Counted from the stretch's first letter, positions 1-7,833 are shown. The stretch: 64,000 nt of DNA from Flavobacterium fluviatile (GCF_010645065.1 NZ_JAADZW010000005.1:124001-188000); one strand, 5' to 3'. Numbers and translations: made by a program. Notes: generated by a model from the letters alone, not told the origin.

Positions 1-372
1 AGGACTTTCGTTTACTGACTGATCTAACGCAATTGTTTTTGATTTTTTTGTAGAAACGGTAATTTTGTGGTTTACCTCTTTATTGTTTTCCAAAACCTTT
101 AGGTAATAAGTTCCGGCAGGATACGTTTCAAGACTTAAGGTTTTTGAAACTTCTAATTCATTGGCAGAAAATTCTCCTGTGTAAAGCAAATTTTGTTTTT
201 CATCCAGGATTGAAAAATTTGATTTTTCATCAGCGTTTAATGTAAAGCTCACTACTTTTCCATTTCCGGTTTTTATATACAGGATATAATCTCCTTTTTC
301 ATTACCTGCATAGGTACTTAGTGTTGTTAAAAATACAGCTACAACAAAGCTCAGTTTTAGAATTTGTTTCAT
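1..372 (-). CDS. Small secreted protein, paralogue 1 (partial, 3' end outside window)
   Basis: The reading frame begins at ATG 372 on the minus strand and stays open for 124 codons to the window edge. The product starts with a signal peptide (MKQILKLSFVVAVFLTTLSTYA). It continues into the same beta-rich body as the six genes that follow, with FSILDEKQNLLYTGEF and YPAGTYYLKVLENNKEVNHK corresponding to their SIYDxxGNLIYSEKA and FPSGTYxLxxEDSVKTTKHE. It is the most diverged member. The shared 40-bp upstream block of the other members is absent, and a standard promoter lies at 413-442. The body resembles the compact sandwich of DUF3244-like and T9SS C-terminal-like proteins, but that likeness is by eye only. 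Function is unknown. Confidence 0.8.
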   Translation of the reverse strand, partial: MKQILKLSFVVAVFLTTLSTYAGNEKGDYILYIKTGNGKVVSFTLNADEKSNFSILDEKQNLLYTGEFSANELEVSKTLSLETYPAGTYYLKVLENNKEVNHKITVSTKKSKTIALDQSVNESP

Positions 373-412
373 CTCTTTTTTTTAATTTTAATTTTCTATT
401 TCGTGGTATTGG

Positions 413-442
413 CAAAACTACAAATTGTTCCTTTATCTCAAA
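413..442 (-). promoter_or_regulatory. Predicted promoter of the first secreted paralogue
   Basis: On the minus strand a TTTG (439-442) lies 18 bp before TAGTTTTG (413-420). This fits the Bacteroidota -33/-7 consensus TTTG / TAnnTTTG, and the box is about 40 bp upstream of ATG 372. The stretch 373-762 holds only this promoter and the terminator of the next gene; I see no gene in the remainder. Confidence 0.55.
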
Positions 443-655
443 ATTTTTATTGCTTTTTTTATTAACAGTAAGTTGTTGAATTAAAAGTATTTGTGTCTAT
501 TTATTAATGCATATACGGTTTTGTTAAGAGTAGGGTTTTATTTTTTTAAATTATTTTCAATATTTTAACATTCAGGGTGTTATGTTTTTTAAGTAAAATT
601 TTGTTAAATTATTTTAATTTTTCATATTTATTTTTAGATGTGAGAAATATATAAC

Positions 656-692
656 AAAAAAAACAGCTCAAGAACCACCATGAGCTGTTTTA
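656..692 (-). terminator. Rho-independent terminator of the gene at 763-1167
   Basis: A perfect 10-bp stem is formed by AAACAGCTCA (661-670) and TGAGCTGTTT (681-690) around a 10-nt loop, followed on the minus strand by a run of U from the A-tract at 656-663. Close relatives follow the other paralogues. Confidence 0.85.
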
Positions 693-762
693 AAAACCAT
701 TAAGTTTTAAACTTTACTAACTATCTAACCTCATTTTATACTCTATGAAAAGTATAAACTTT

Positions 763-1167
763 TTAGCGTACTGCTACGCTTGTATTTTCAGTTGGGTTCG
801 CCTTATAAACCGATGAAATTGCTTTTGCTGATATAACTGTAATATCACCTTTTATTGTAATTTCATGTTTTGTTGTTTTTACGCTATCTTCAATCTTTAA
901 GATATAAGTTCCTGATGGAAATTCTTCAAAGCTGAAAGTTCTAAGGATTCCGCTTTTACCTGAAGCTTTTTCAGAATAAATCAGATTACCTTCCTGATCA
1001 TAGATTGATAAAGTGGCTTTCGTTGTGTTGTTAATGGCAAAAGTCACTTCTTTACCATTTCGTTTGATTACATGAAGCGCAAAATCCTTATTACCGTCAA
1101 TTGCATAAGTACTGACTCCTGCAAAAAACAATGCTGCTACTAAACTTAATTTTAACATCTTTTTCAT
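763..1167 (-). CDS. Small secreted protein, paralogue 2
   Basis: The 134-residue product has a signal peptide (MKKMLKLSLVAALFFAGVSTYA, mature protein from about residue 23). A mature domain of about 110 residues is predicted to be all beta. Conserved family features are LHVIK near residue 32, SIYDQEGNLIYSEKASGK, a hydrophobic F-SFEEFPSGTY-L strand pair, IEDSVKTTKHEITI, and a tail with KAISSVYK ending VAVR. No catalytic motif or lipid box is present, so a secreted or periplasmic structural or binding role is likely but unproven. It lies in an array of seven paralogues on one strand, each with its own upstream region and terminator, so each is probably a separate transcription unit. Confidence 0.9.
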   Translation of the reverse strand: MKKMLKLSLVAALFFAGVSTYAIDGNKDFALHVIKRNGKEVTFAINNTTKATLSIYDQEGNLIYSEKASGKSGILRTFSFEEFPSGTYILKIEDSVKTTKHEITIKGDITVISAKAISSVYKANPTENTSVAVR

Positions 1168-1257
1168 GATTATATTTTTTTAAATTACTGTTCTTATTTT
1201 ATACTGCTAAATTACTTCAACTATGCGGTAAATTGCACCACTGTATTTTCTGATTTA

Positions 1258-1297
1258 TATGCTATATTCTCATTTACGAAACCGTTATAGGTTAAAA
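1258..1297 (-). promoter_or_regulatory. Conserved 40-bp upstream block, copy 1
   Basis: This block is nearly identical in six copies, one upstream of each of six secreted paralogues, and always ends 90-91 bp before the start codon. Its core on the plus strand is CATTTACGAAACCGTTATAG. A -7-like TAATTTAG lies between the block and the gene (plus-strand CTAAATTA at 1207-1214), without a good -33 box, which suggests an activator site. Confidence 0.6.
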
Positions 1298-1432
1298 GAT
1301 GAATTATTTTTATCGATAATGTTAATTTGGTTACAATTTTTTAATGTTTTATTCATCTTCAAAATTTTATAACTATGATGTTGTTTATTTTTGCTGCCTT
1401 AAAAAACAGTTATTAATGGTTTTGCCTGAAAT

Positions 1433-1460
1433 AAAAAAACAGCCCTGGTGGAGCTGTTTT
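1433..1460 (-). terminator. Terminator of the gene at 1483-1890
   Basis: The 8-bp stem AAAACAGC (1436-1443) and GCTGTTTT (1453-1460) is followed by a U-run on the minus strand. It is a diverged version of the terminator at 656-692. Confidence 0.8.
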
Positions 1461-1482
1461 AAAACTATTATGTTTGGATTGA

Positions 1483-1890
1483 TTATCTCGCTGCTACATT
1501 TGTATTTTTACCAGAAAATCCTGTTTTGTAAACTGATGAAATTGCTTTTGATGATAATACTGTGATATCACCATTAATGGTAATTTCGTGTTTTGTTGTT
1601 TTTACGCTGTCCTCTACTTCTAAGAAATAAGTTCCTGATGGAAATTCCTCGAAGCTGAAAGTTTTTAAGATTCCGTTTTTACCTGAAGCTTTTTCAGAAT
1701 AGATCAGATTGCCTTCGTTGTCATAAATTGATAAGTTTGCTTTTGTAGTATTGTTTAATCCAAAAGTAACTGTAGTACCTTCTCTTTTAATTACGTGAAG
1801 AGTAGAATCTTCAGTTCCGTCAATTGCATAAGTACTAATTCCTGAAAAAAGTACTGCTGCTACTATACTTAATCTTAACATCTTTTTCAT
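1483..1890 (-). CDS. Small secreted protein, paralogue 3 (recent duplicate)
   Basis: The 135-residue product has a signal peptide ending STYA and the family body. It differs from the next gene by one residue only (Arg6 here, Lys6 there). The flanking DNA is also nearly identical at an offset of 723 bp, so the two come from a recent tandem duplication. The tail GFSGKNTNVAAR differs slightly from the VAVR ending of the others. The function is unknown, as for the family. Confidence 0.9.
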   Translation of the reverse strand: MKKMLRLSIVAAVLFSGISTYAIDGTEDSTLHVIKREGTTVTFGLNNTTKANLSIYDNEGNLIYSEKASGKNGILKTFSFEEFPSGTYFLEVEDSVKTTKHEITINGDITVLSSKAISSVYKTGFSGKNTNVAAR

Positions 1891-1980
1891 GATTATATTT
1901 TTTTAAATTACTGTTCTTATTTTATACTGCTAAATTACTTCAACTAAGCGGTAAATTGCACCACTCTATTTTCTGATTTA

Positions 1981-2020
1981 TATGCTATATTCTCATTTAC
2001 GAAACCGTTATAGGTTAAAA
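1981..2020 (-). promoter_or_regulatory. Conserved 40-bp upstream block, copy 2
   Basis: It has the same sequence as the copy at 1258-1297 and lies 91 bp upstream of the start at 1890. Confidence 0.6.
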
Positions 2021-2155
2021 GATGAATTATTTTTATCGATAATGTTAATTTGGTTACAATTTTTTAATGTTTTATTCATCTTCAAAATTTTATAACTATG
2101 ATGTTGTTTATTTTTGCTGCCTTAAAAAACAGTTATTAATGGTTTTGCCTGAAAT

Positions 2156-2183
2156 AAAAAAACAGCCCTGGTGGAGCTGTTTT
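2156..2183 (-). terminator. Terminator of the gene at 2206-2613
   Basis: It is identical to the hairpin at 1433-1460, displaced by 723 bp. Confidence 0.8.
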
Positions 2184-2205
2184 AAAACTATTATGTTTGG
2201 ATTGA

Positions 2206-2613
2206 TTATCTCGCTGCTACATTTGTATTTTTACCAGAAAATCCTGTTTTGTAAACTGATGAAATTGCTTTTGATGATAATACTGTGATATCACCATTAA
2301 TGGTAATTTCGTGTTTTGTTGTTTTTACGCTGTCCTCTACTTCTAAGAAATAAGTTCCTGATGGAAATTCCTCGAAGCTGAAAGTTTTTAAGATTCCGTT
2401 TTTACCTGAAGCTTTTTCAGAATAGATCAGATTGCCTTCGTTGTCATAAATTGATAAGTTTGCTTTTGTAGTATTGTTTAATCCAAAAGTAACTGTAGTA
2501 CCTTCTCTTTTAATTACGTGAAGAGTAGAATCTTCAGTTCCGTCAATTGCATAAGTACTAATTCCTGAAAAAAGTACTGCTGCTACTATACTTAATTTTA
2601 ACATCTTTTTCAT
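2206..2613 (-). CDS. Small secreted protein, paralogue 4 (recent duplicate)
   Basis: The 135-residue product is the near-identical twin of the gene at 1483-1890, with the same signal peptide, the same body and one amino-acid difference at position 6. Near-identity over both coding and intergenic DNA means either a very recent duplication or ongoing gene conversion. The 3' neighbour on the minus strand is its own copy. Confidence 0.9.
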   Translation of the reverse strand: MKKMLKLSIVAAVLFSGISTYAIDGTEDSTLHVIKREGTTVTFGLNNTTKANLSIYDNEGNLIYSEKASGKNGILKTFSFEEFPSGTYFLEVEDSVKTTKHEITINGDITVLSSKAISSVYKTGFSGKNTNVAAR

Positions 2614-2703
2614 GGCTTTATTTTTTTAAATTACTGTTCTGATTTTATACTGCTAAATTACTTCAACTAAGCAGTAAAATGCACCACTGTATTTTCTGAT
2701 ATA

Positions 2704-2743
2704 TATGCTGTATTCTCATTTACGAAACCGTTATAGGTTAAAA
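2704..2743 (-). promoter_or_regulatory. Conserved 40-bp upstream block, copy 3
   Basis: This copy lies 91 bp upstream of the start at 2613 and has GCTGTATTC in place of GCTATATTC. The flanking sequence beyond it diverges from copies 1 and 2, so the block itself appears to be under selection or conversion. Confidence 0.6.
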
Positions 2744-2856
2744 TTTATATTATTAATACTCCTGATGTTAATTTGATGATTATTTAACAAATCTATGAAC
2801 TTAATTACAGATGAAGAGAAGGACTGCTTTTTTTAAAATCATCACTAAAAAAGGCA

Positions 2857-2892
2857 TAAAAAAAACAGCTCAAGAACCACCAGGAGCTGTTT
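2857..2892 (-). terminator. Terminator of the gene at 2967-3371
   Basis: The stem AAACAGCTC (2863-2871) and GAGCTGTTT (2884-2892) is followed by an A-tract that reads as U on the minus strand. Confidence 0.85.
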
Positions 2893-2966
2893 CAAAAACC
2901 GTTAAGTTTTAAACTTTACTAACTATCTAACCTCATTTTTATACTTTATGAAAAGTATAAACTTTT

Positions 2967-3371
2967 TTAGCGTACTGCTACGCTTGTATTTTTATCAGTA
3001 GATTTCTCTTTGTAAACTGATGAAATTGCTTTTGATGATAAAACTACTTTGTTATAAGAAACAGTAATTTCATGTTTCGTAGTTTTTACACTATCTTCTA
3101 TTTTTAAGATATAAGTTCCTTCCGGGAAACCTTCAAATGTCATTCTTTTTAAGATTCCGTCTTTTCCTGAAGCATTTTCAGAATAAAGTATAGTTCCATC
3201 CTGATCGTAGATTACTAATTTAGCTTCTGTTACCCTGTTCAGACCAAATGTAACTTCATTACCGTTTTCTTTGATTACATGAAGTATGTAATCGTTACCA
3301 TCAATTGCATAACTACTTATTCCTGAAAAAAGTACTGCTACTACTAAACTTAATTTTAAGATATTTTTCAT
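2967..3371 (-). CDS. Small secreted protein, paralogue 5
   Basis: The 134-residue product has a signal peptide (cleavage near SSYA-IDG) and the family body (VIYDQDGTILYSENASGK, GFPEGTYILKIEDSVKTTKH). It is more diverged in the middle (LNRVTEAKLVIYD) than paralogues 2 to 4 but keeps every core position. It has its own upstream block and its own terminator. The function is unknown. Confidence 0.9.
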   Translation of the reverse strand: MKNILKLSLVVAVLFSGISSYAIDGNDYILHVIKENGNEVTFGLNRVTEAKLVIYDQDGTILYSENASGKDGILKRMTFEGFPEGTYILKIEDSVKTTKHEITVSYNKVVLSSKAISSVYKEKSTDKNTSVAVR

Positions 3372-3460
3372 GACTATATTGTTTAAATTATTGTTCTGAT
3401 TTTATACTGCTAAATTACTTCAACAAATCAGTAAAGTACACAACTGTGTTTTCTGATATA

Positions 3461-3500
3461 TGTGCTGTATTCTCATTTACGAAACCGTTATAGGTTAAAA
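3461..3500 (-). promoter_or_regulatory. Conserved 40-bp upstream block, copy 4
   Basis: This copy is 90 bp upstream of the start at 3371 and keeps the core CATTTACGAAACCGTTATAG unchanged. Confidence 0.6.
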
Positions 3501-3610
3501 TTTGAATTATTAATACTCCTAATGTTAATTTGATATTTATTTAACAAACTTTAAAAATCTCTTACAGGTAATAAAACGAATGATTTTTGAATTGTCCATA
3601 AATAAAAGAC

Positions 3611-3646
3611 AAAAAAAAACAGCTCAAGAACCACCAAGAGCTGTTT
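3611..3646 (-). terminator. Terminator of the gene at 3719-4123
   Basis: The stem AAACAGCTC (3617-3625) and GAGCTGTTT (3638-3646) is followed by a nine-base A-tract that reads as U on the minus strand. Confidence 0.85.
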
Positions 3647-3718
3647 CAAAACCGTTAAGTTTTAAACTTTACTAACTATCTAACCTCATTTTATACTTTA
3701 TGAAAAGCATAAACTTTT

Positions 3719-4123
3719 TTAGCGTACTGCCACGCTGGTATTTTCTGCAGAGAATCCTGCTTTATAAACTGAAGAAACTGCTTTTGCTGATAATGCCGTA
3801 GTATTATTAGTTATAGTAATTTCATGTTTTGTTGTTTTTACACTATCTTCTATTTCTAAGAAATAAGTTCCAGCCGGAAATTCTTCGAAACTGAATGTTT
3901 TTAAGATTCCGTGTTTGCCGGAAGCTTTTTCAGAATAGATAAGGTTGCCGTCCTGATCATAAATTGATAAGTTTGCTTTTGTTGTATTGTTTAATCCAAA
4001 AGTTACTTCCTTGCCGTTTTCTTTAATTACATGAAGAACATAATCTCTGCCGTCAATTGCGTAAGTATTGATTCCTGCAAAAAGTATTGCTGCTACTACA
4101 CTTGATTTTAATAACTTTTTCAT
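3719..4123 (-). CDS. Small secreted protein, paralogue 6
   Basis: The 134-residue product has a signal peptide (MKKLLKSSVVAAILFAGINT, then YA) and the conserved body (SIYDQDGNLIYSEKASGKHG, FPAGTYFLEIEDSVKTTKH). It is closest to paralogues 3 and 4 in the central part. The 3' untranslated region before its terminator repeats a stretch also found after paralogues 2 and 5 (CTTTACTAACTATCTAACCT), which shows that whole units were copied. Confidence 0.9.
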   Translation of the reverse strand: MKKLLKSSVVAAILFAGINTYAIDGRDYVLHVIKENGKEVTFGLNNTTKANLSIYDQDGNLIYSEKASGKHGILKTFSFEEFPAGTYFLEIEDSVKTTKHEITITNNTTALSAKAVSSVYKAGFSAENTSVAVR

Positions 4124-4212
4124 GATTATATTTTTTAAATTATTGTTCTAATTCTATAGTGCTAAATTACTTCAACAGGTTGCTATAATGCACAACTGTA
4201 TTTTCTAATTTA

Positions 4213-4252
4213 TATGCTGTATTCTCATTTACGAAACCGTTATATGTTAAAA
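4213..4252 (-). promoter_or_regulatory. Conserved 40-bp upstream block, copy 5
   Basis: This copy is 90 bp upstream of the start at 4123 and has one change (TATATG for TATAGG). Confidence 0.6.
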
Positions 4253-4620
4253 TTTAAATTATTCTTGGTCTTTTGGTTGATTTGGTTATTATTTTTTAAT
4301 GTTTTGAAGGTAATTGTGAATCTGAAAACTAATAAATCTTTTTTGTTGATATTTCATAAATTTTGTATCTATAAAATACAATAATTATAATTTTTAACTA
4401 CTTTTTAATTTAAGATGATTCAATAATATACGTATATGACAGTGTTTTTTTAAATAAAAACTTTAAAATAGAAGAATATAATGGTAATTTGAGAACAAAC
4501 AGGTTTTGGGACAAACAACACTTTTCATTTATAAATTGATAGAAAGTTCGCTGTTTATAAGTTCTTTTTTTAAATATAATAAATATCTTAACTTTCTAAT
4601 ATTTACAAAATGTTAGACAT
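4253..4620. other. AT-rich intergenic stretch with no gene seen
   Basis: No open reading frame with family likeness, no RNA gene and no repeat was found between the upstream block of paralogue 6 and the terminator of paralogue 7. It is longer than the other gaps in the array and may be where a further copy was lost. Confidence 0.4.
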
Positions 4621-4653
4621 AAAAAAACAGCCCAATAACCACTATGAGCTGTT
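4621..4653 (-). terminator. Terminator of the gene at 4728-5135
   Basis: The stem AACAGC (4626-4631) and GCTGTT (4648-4653) is followed by seven A, read as U on the minus strand. It is a weaker member of the same terminator family. Confidence 0.65.
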
Positions 4654-4727
4654 CTCAAAAACAATGTATGATTTAATTATTCCAGCTATCTGCCATTTTA
4701 TACGATTAATAAAAATCGTAAGTTTTT

Positions 4728-5135
4728 CTAACGTACTGCTACGTTATCATTTTTAGCAGCAAACCCGCCCTTGTAAACTGATGAAACTGCTTTTGCAGAT
4801 AAAATGGTTGTGTTACCTGTAACAGTGATTTCATGTTTTACTCTTTTAATATTGTCTTCTGCTTCCAGGTAATAGGTTCCTTCCGGAAATTCTTCAAGGC
4901 TAAAGGTTCTTAGAATTCCATCTTTGCCTGAAGCGTTTTCAGAATAAATCAGGTTCCCATCCTGATCATAGATGGCTAATTTTACTTTTGTTACTTTGTT
5001 CATTGCAAAAGTGATTAGCTTTCCGTTCCCTTTTAGTACATGAAGATTAAAGTCTTCATTACCATCAATTGCGTAAATACTCGTTCCTGTAAAAAGAACC
5101 GCACATACTAAACTTAATTTTAAAATCTTTTTCAT
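4728..5135 (-). CDS. Small secreted protein, paralogue 7
   Basis: The 135-residue product has a signal peptide (MKKILKLSLVCAVLFTGTSI, then YA) and the family body (AIYDQDGNLIYSENASGKDG, EFPEGTYYLEAED). It is diverged at NIKRVKHEITV, where the others have SVKTTKHEITI. It is the most upstream gene of the array, and its start faces the divergently transcribed AraC-type gene. Confidence 0.9.
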   Translation of the reverse strand: MKKILKLSLVCAVLFTGTSIYAIDGNEDFNLHVLKGNGKLITFAMNKVTKVKLAIYDQDGNLIYSENASGKDGILRTFSLEEFPEGTYYLEAEDNIKRVKHEITVTGNTTILSAKAVSSVYKGGFAAKNDNVAVR

Positions 5136-5225
5136 AGCTTTAGTTTTTAAATTAATAGTTCTAATTGTCTGATGCTAAATTACTTCAGTGAATAATAATT
5201 TAGTATGGCAGAGTTTGCTGATTTC

Positions 5226-5265
5226 AATGCTATATTCTCATTTACGAAAGCGTTGTAGGTTAAAA
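5226..5265 (-). promoter_or_regulatory. Conserved 40-bp upstream block, copy 6
   Basis: This copy is 91 bp upstream of the start at 5135, with two changes (GAAAGCGTTGTAGG). It sits between this gene and the divergent AraC-type regulator, so a factor bound here could in principle affect both. Confidence 0.6.
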
Positions 5266-5298
5266 TTTGAATTATTTTAGGTATTTTTGTTAATTTTG
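5266..5298 (+). promoter_or_regulatory. Predicted promoter of the AraC-type gene
   Basis: TTTG (5266-5269) is followed after 21 bp by TAATTTTG (5291-5298), a good match to the Bacteroidota -33/-7 pattern. ATG 5323 is 24 bp further on. This placement supports ATG 5323 over the in-frame TTG at 5287, which would lie inside the promoter. Confidence 0.6.
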
Positions 5299-5322
5299 TT
5301 TTTATTATTTAATCTTTTTGAA

Positions 5323-6195
5323 ATGAAACCAATTGCCCCAGCTCTTGAAATAATATCAAACTCATACGGAAGTTCTTTTACCTATACCAAACATGCGCAT
5401 AAGACTAATAGTAAGTCGCATTTACTGCATTACCACCCCGAAATTGAAATTGTCTTTGTAAATGGCGGTGCTGGGAAAAGGCAGATAGGAAGCCATATTT
5501 CGTATTACACCAATGGTTCGTTGATTTTGATAGGTTCTAACTTGCCTCATTGTGGTTTTACCAACGAAAAAACAGGTAATAAAGACGAAACTGTGATTCA
5601 TTTCAAACCAGACTTTTTGGGAAATGAATTTTTTGGTATACCTGAAATGAAAAAAATTCAAAAATTGCTGGAACAGGCCAAAGCCGGAATTGCGTTTGGT
5701 GGGGAAACGAAAAAGTTAATCGGAACCAGAATGGAACTGATGGAGAACAAATCTCCGTTTGAACGTTTCCTGACTCTTTTGAGCATCTTAAAAGATCTGG
5801 CTTCTTCTGAAGAATATACTATTTTAAATGCAGATGGATTCCTGATGGAAATGCAGGTGCCCGACAATGACCGGATGAATATTGTATTTAGTTATGTAAA
5901 AGATCATTTTCAGGAACCTATATCAGTAGATGAAATTTCTAAACTGGTGAGTATGACAACACCGTCTTTTTGCCGTTATTTTAAAAAAATATCCAATAAA
6001 ACCTTCACCGAATTCGTAAATGAATACCGTTTGGTACATGCTTCTAAGCTTTTAGCAGAAAAACCTATCAGTATAAATGAGGTTTGTTATGAAAGTGGAT
6101 TTAATAATTTCAGTCATTTCAGTAAGTCCTTTAAGCAATATACAGGAAAAAGCGCTTCAGAATACAGACAAGAGCACAGGGCTACTATTATGTAA
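5323..6195 (+). CDS. AraC-family transcriptional regulator with cupin-like N-terminus
   Basis: The 290-residue protein has two parts. The N-terminal half (residues 1 to about 170) is a cupin-like sensor domain, with LLHYHPEIEIVFVNGGAGKR and a later LIGSNLPHCGF. The C-terminal AraC DNA-binding domain (about 190 to 288) has two helix-turn-helix units, ISVDEISKLVSMTTPSFCRY and the signature ISINEVCYESGFNNFSHFSK followed by FKQYTGKSASEYR. This type usually senses a small ligand, often a sugar or its product. It is divergent from the secreted-protein array and upstream of an esterase, either of which could be its target; the sequence does not decide. Confidence 0.9.
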   Translation: MKPIAPALEIISNSYGSSFTYTKHAHKTNSKSHLLHYHPEIEIVFVNGGAGKRQIGSHISYYTNGSLILIGSNLPHCGFTNEKTGNKDETVIHFKPDFLGNEFFGIPEMKKIQKLLEQAKAGIAFGGETKKLIGTRMELMENKSPFERFLTLLSILKDLASSEEYTILNADGFLMEMQVPDNDRMNIVFSYVKDHFQEPISVDEISKLVSMTTPSFCRYFKKISNKTFTEFVNEYRLVHASKLLAEKPISINEVCYESGFNNFSHFSKSFKQYTGKSASEYRQEHRATIM

Positions 6196-6221
6196 AGACT
6201 AATTTTAGCGTGCCAAACCTT

Positions 6222-6249
6222 AACCATCAATTTAGCTGATGGTTTTTTT
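6222..6249 (+). terminator. Terminator after the AraC-type gene
   Basis: The stem AACCATCA (6222-6229) and TGATGGTT (6237-6244) is followed by T7. Confidence 0.85.
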
Positions 6250-6313
6250 ATGCCTTTTTTGAACATAAAGATTTATATTTATGATTCATAAAAACTTAAA
6301 ACTATAAAAAACT

Positions 6314-7180
6314 ATGAGACATTTTAAAATACTGCTTTTTGCCTGTATAATCAGTGTCGGAAACTGTTATGCTGCGAAAGTGGATACATTAGAGGTTGCC
6401 AGTACAACAATGAATAGAACCTACAAAGCAGCTGTTGTACTGCCTAATTCATATGCTAAAAGTAAAACAGCATTCCCAGTAATGTATTTATTGCATGGTG
6501 CTTACGGACATTTTGGTGACTGGCTGAAAAATACACCAAATAAAGAACTTGTAAAAAACTTAGCAGACCAATATAATCTGATTATTGTAATGCCCGAAGG
6601 CGAAACGTTTAGTTTTTATATCGACAGTCCGGTCAATACAGGAAGCCAGTTTGAAACTTTTATTACCAAAGAAGTGATTCAGAAAATCGATAAAACATAC
6701 AGAACCATTGCCAATAAAAACGGGCGTGTCATTACCGGACTTTCTATGGGAGGTCACGGAGCATTGTACTTGTCCGCCAGAAATCCTGATTTATTTTGTG
6801 CTGCCGGAAGCATGAGTGGCGCGGTCGACATGAGTGTAATGCTGAATCGGGATTCTGCTGCTCAGGTGCTTAAATTAATTGAACCTGTTTTTGGTGAGAG
6901 GAGTAATGACATAAAAATGTATGAGCGGCATGCCGTTTTAAATATGATAGATGAAATAAAAGCCAATAAACTGCCACTGATTATTGATTGTGGTGTTGAT
7001 GATTTTTTAATAGAACCAAATAAAGAACTGCACAGAAGACTGGTATACAATAAGGTAGAGCATGATTATACGGAAAGACCCGGCGCGCACACCTGGGAAT
7101 ATTGGGAAAATGCATTGCCATATCATGTATTGTTTTTTAATAAAATACTGCTTAAAAATCAGGAAGTTGTAAAAAAATGA
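6314..7180 (+). CDS. Secreted alpha/beta-hydrolase of the esterase D / tributyrin esterase type
   Basis: The 288-residue protein has a signal peptide (MRHFKILLFACIISVGNCYA). It then shows the esterase-family pattern: PVMYLLHGAYGHFGDW gives the oxyanion loop, GLSMGG holds the nucleophile Ser144, DCGVDDFL provides the likely acid, and PGAHTWEYW the catalytic His. The whole triad is present. Relatives act on acetyl, feruloyl or short-chain esters (S-formylglutathione hydrolase-like fold), but the substrate is not evident here. The signal peptide places it in the periplasm or outside the cell. It follows the AraC-type gene on the same strand but is separated by a terminator. Confidence 0.9.
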   Translation: MRHFKILLFACIISVGNCYAAKVDTLEVASTTMNRTYKAAVVLPNSYAKSKTAFPVMYLLHGAYGHFGDWLKNTPNKELVKNLADQYNLIIVMPEGETFSFYIDSPVNTGSQFETFITKEVIQKIDKTYRTIANKNGRVITGLSMGGHGALYLSARNPDLFCAAGSMSGAVDMSVMLNRDSAAQVLKLIEPVFGERSNDIKMYERHAVLNMIDEIKANKLPLIIDCGVDDFLIEPNKELHRRLVYNKVEHDYTERPGAHTWEYWENALPYHVLFFNKILLKNQEVVKK

Positions 7181-7268
7181 TAGGATTTTAATAATGAAGT
7201 GGCTCAAAAACTTTTTTTGGTTTGATTTTTGGTTTAACTTTAATATATAAATTTTAAAATAAAAAATT

Positions 7269-7787
7269 ATGAAAAAGATATTGACCCTTTTTGCAGTTGT
7301 TGGATTATTTGCATTCTCCGGTTGTTCGGATGATGATAATGATGTTGATTATGATACAATTAGTGAAGTTTTTCAATTAAGTAATGTAAATTTCGGCTAT
7401 AATGCTACAGATGGATATAATATATATGAAGAATTAGATCCTTTACTCTTTAATGATGATGTTATTTTAATTTATAGAAAAATAGGAACTATAAATGGTA
7501 CAAATGCTCCTATATGGCAACAAATTCCAAGAACCATTTATACAGCCAATGGAGAACTTGATTATGATTTTGATTTTAGTAATGAGCATTTTATAATTTA
7601 TGCTAGTGGTAATTATAATTTAAGTTTGACTCCGCAGTTTTTAAACAATCAAACTTTTAGAATTGTAATTGTTCCTGGATCTCCTACGGGTTCGGCAAAA
7701 TCTGTTAATAAAGAAGACTATTCGGATTATAATGCGGTTATTAAAAAGTATAATATTGATGATAGTAATGTCAAAGAGTTAAACTAA
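7269..7787 (+). CDS. Hypothetical lipoprotein
   Basis: The 172-residue product has a lipoprotein signal (LFAVVGLFAFSGC) with lipidated Cys19. SDDDND directly follows, the acidic stretch that in Bacteroidota acts as an export signal to the cell surface. The rest is rich in Tyr, Asn and Asp, with no recognised motif. A surface-exposed lipoprotein is likely and its function is unknown. It is followed by a strong two-way terminator. Confidence 0.85.
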   Translation: MKKILTLFAVVGLFAFSGCSDDDNDVDYDTISEVFQLSNVNFGYNATDGYNIYEELDPLLFNDDVILIYRKIGTINGTNAPIWQQIPRTIYTANGELDYDFDFSNEHFIIYASGNYNLSLTPQFLNNQTFRIVIVPGSPTGSAKSVNKEDYSDYNAVIKKYNIDDSNVKELN

Positions 7788-7802
7788 ATTAATTGAAATG
7801 GT

Positions 7803-7833
7803 AAAAAAGGAAATCGTAAGATTTCCTTTTTTT
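7803..7833. terminator. Bidirectional terminator
   Basis: AAAAAAGGAAATC, a GTAA loop and GATTTCCTTTTTTT form a long stem with T-runs on both strands. It serves both the lipoprotein gene and the converging TerC gene. Confidence 0.9.

Larger units (their letters stand above)
1150..2620. repeat. Tandem direct duplication, unit 723 bp
   Basis: Positions from about 1150 to 1882 recur at about 1873 to 2605 with only a handful of differences, such as actatgcgg versus actaagcgg in the upstream region. The unit contains one secreted-protein gene, its terminator and its full upstream region. The boundaries are approximate because the other paralogues in the array are also similar. Confidence 0.85.

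Noticed and set aside
1344..1565. Plus-strand open frame, repeated identically at 2067-2288
   Set aside because: It is antisense to the secreted-protein genes and their terminators; its identity in two places is due to the 723-bp duplication, not to selection on a protein.
656..4653. Regularly recurring hairpins as a CRISPR-like or riboswitch array
   Set aside because: They lie after stop codons, with long gaps holding genes, and have U-runs; they are ordinary terminators.
5287..5322. TTG at 5287 as start of the AraC-type gene
   Set aside because: It lies within the predicted promoter and adds a hydrophobic stretch not expected in this family; ATG 5323 fits better.
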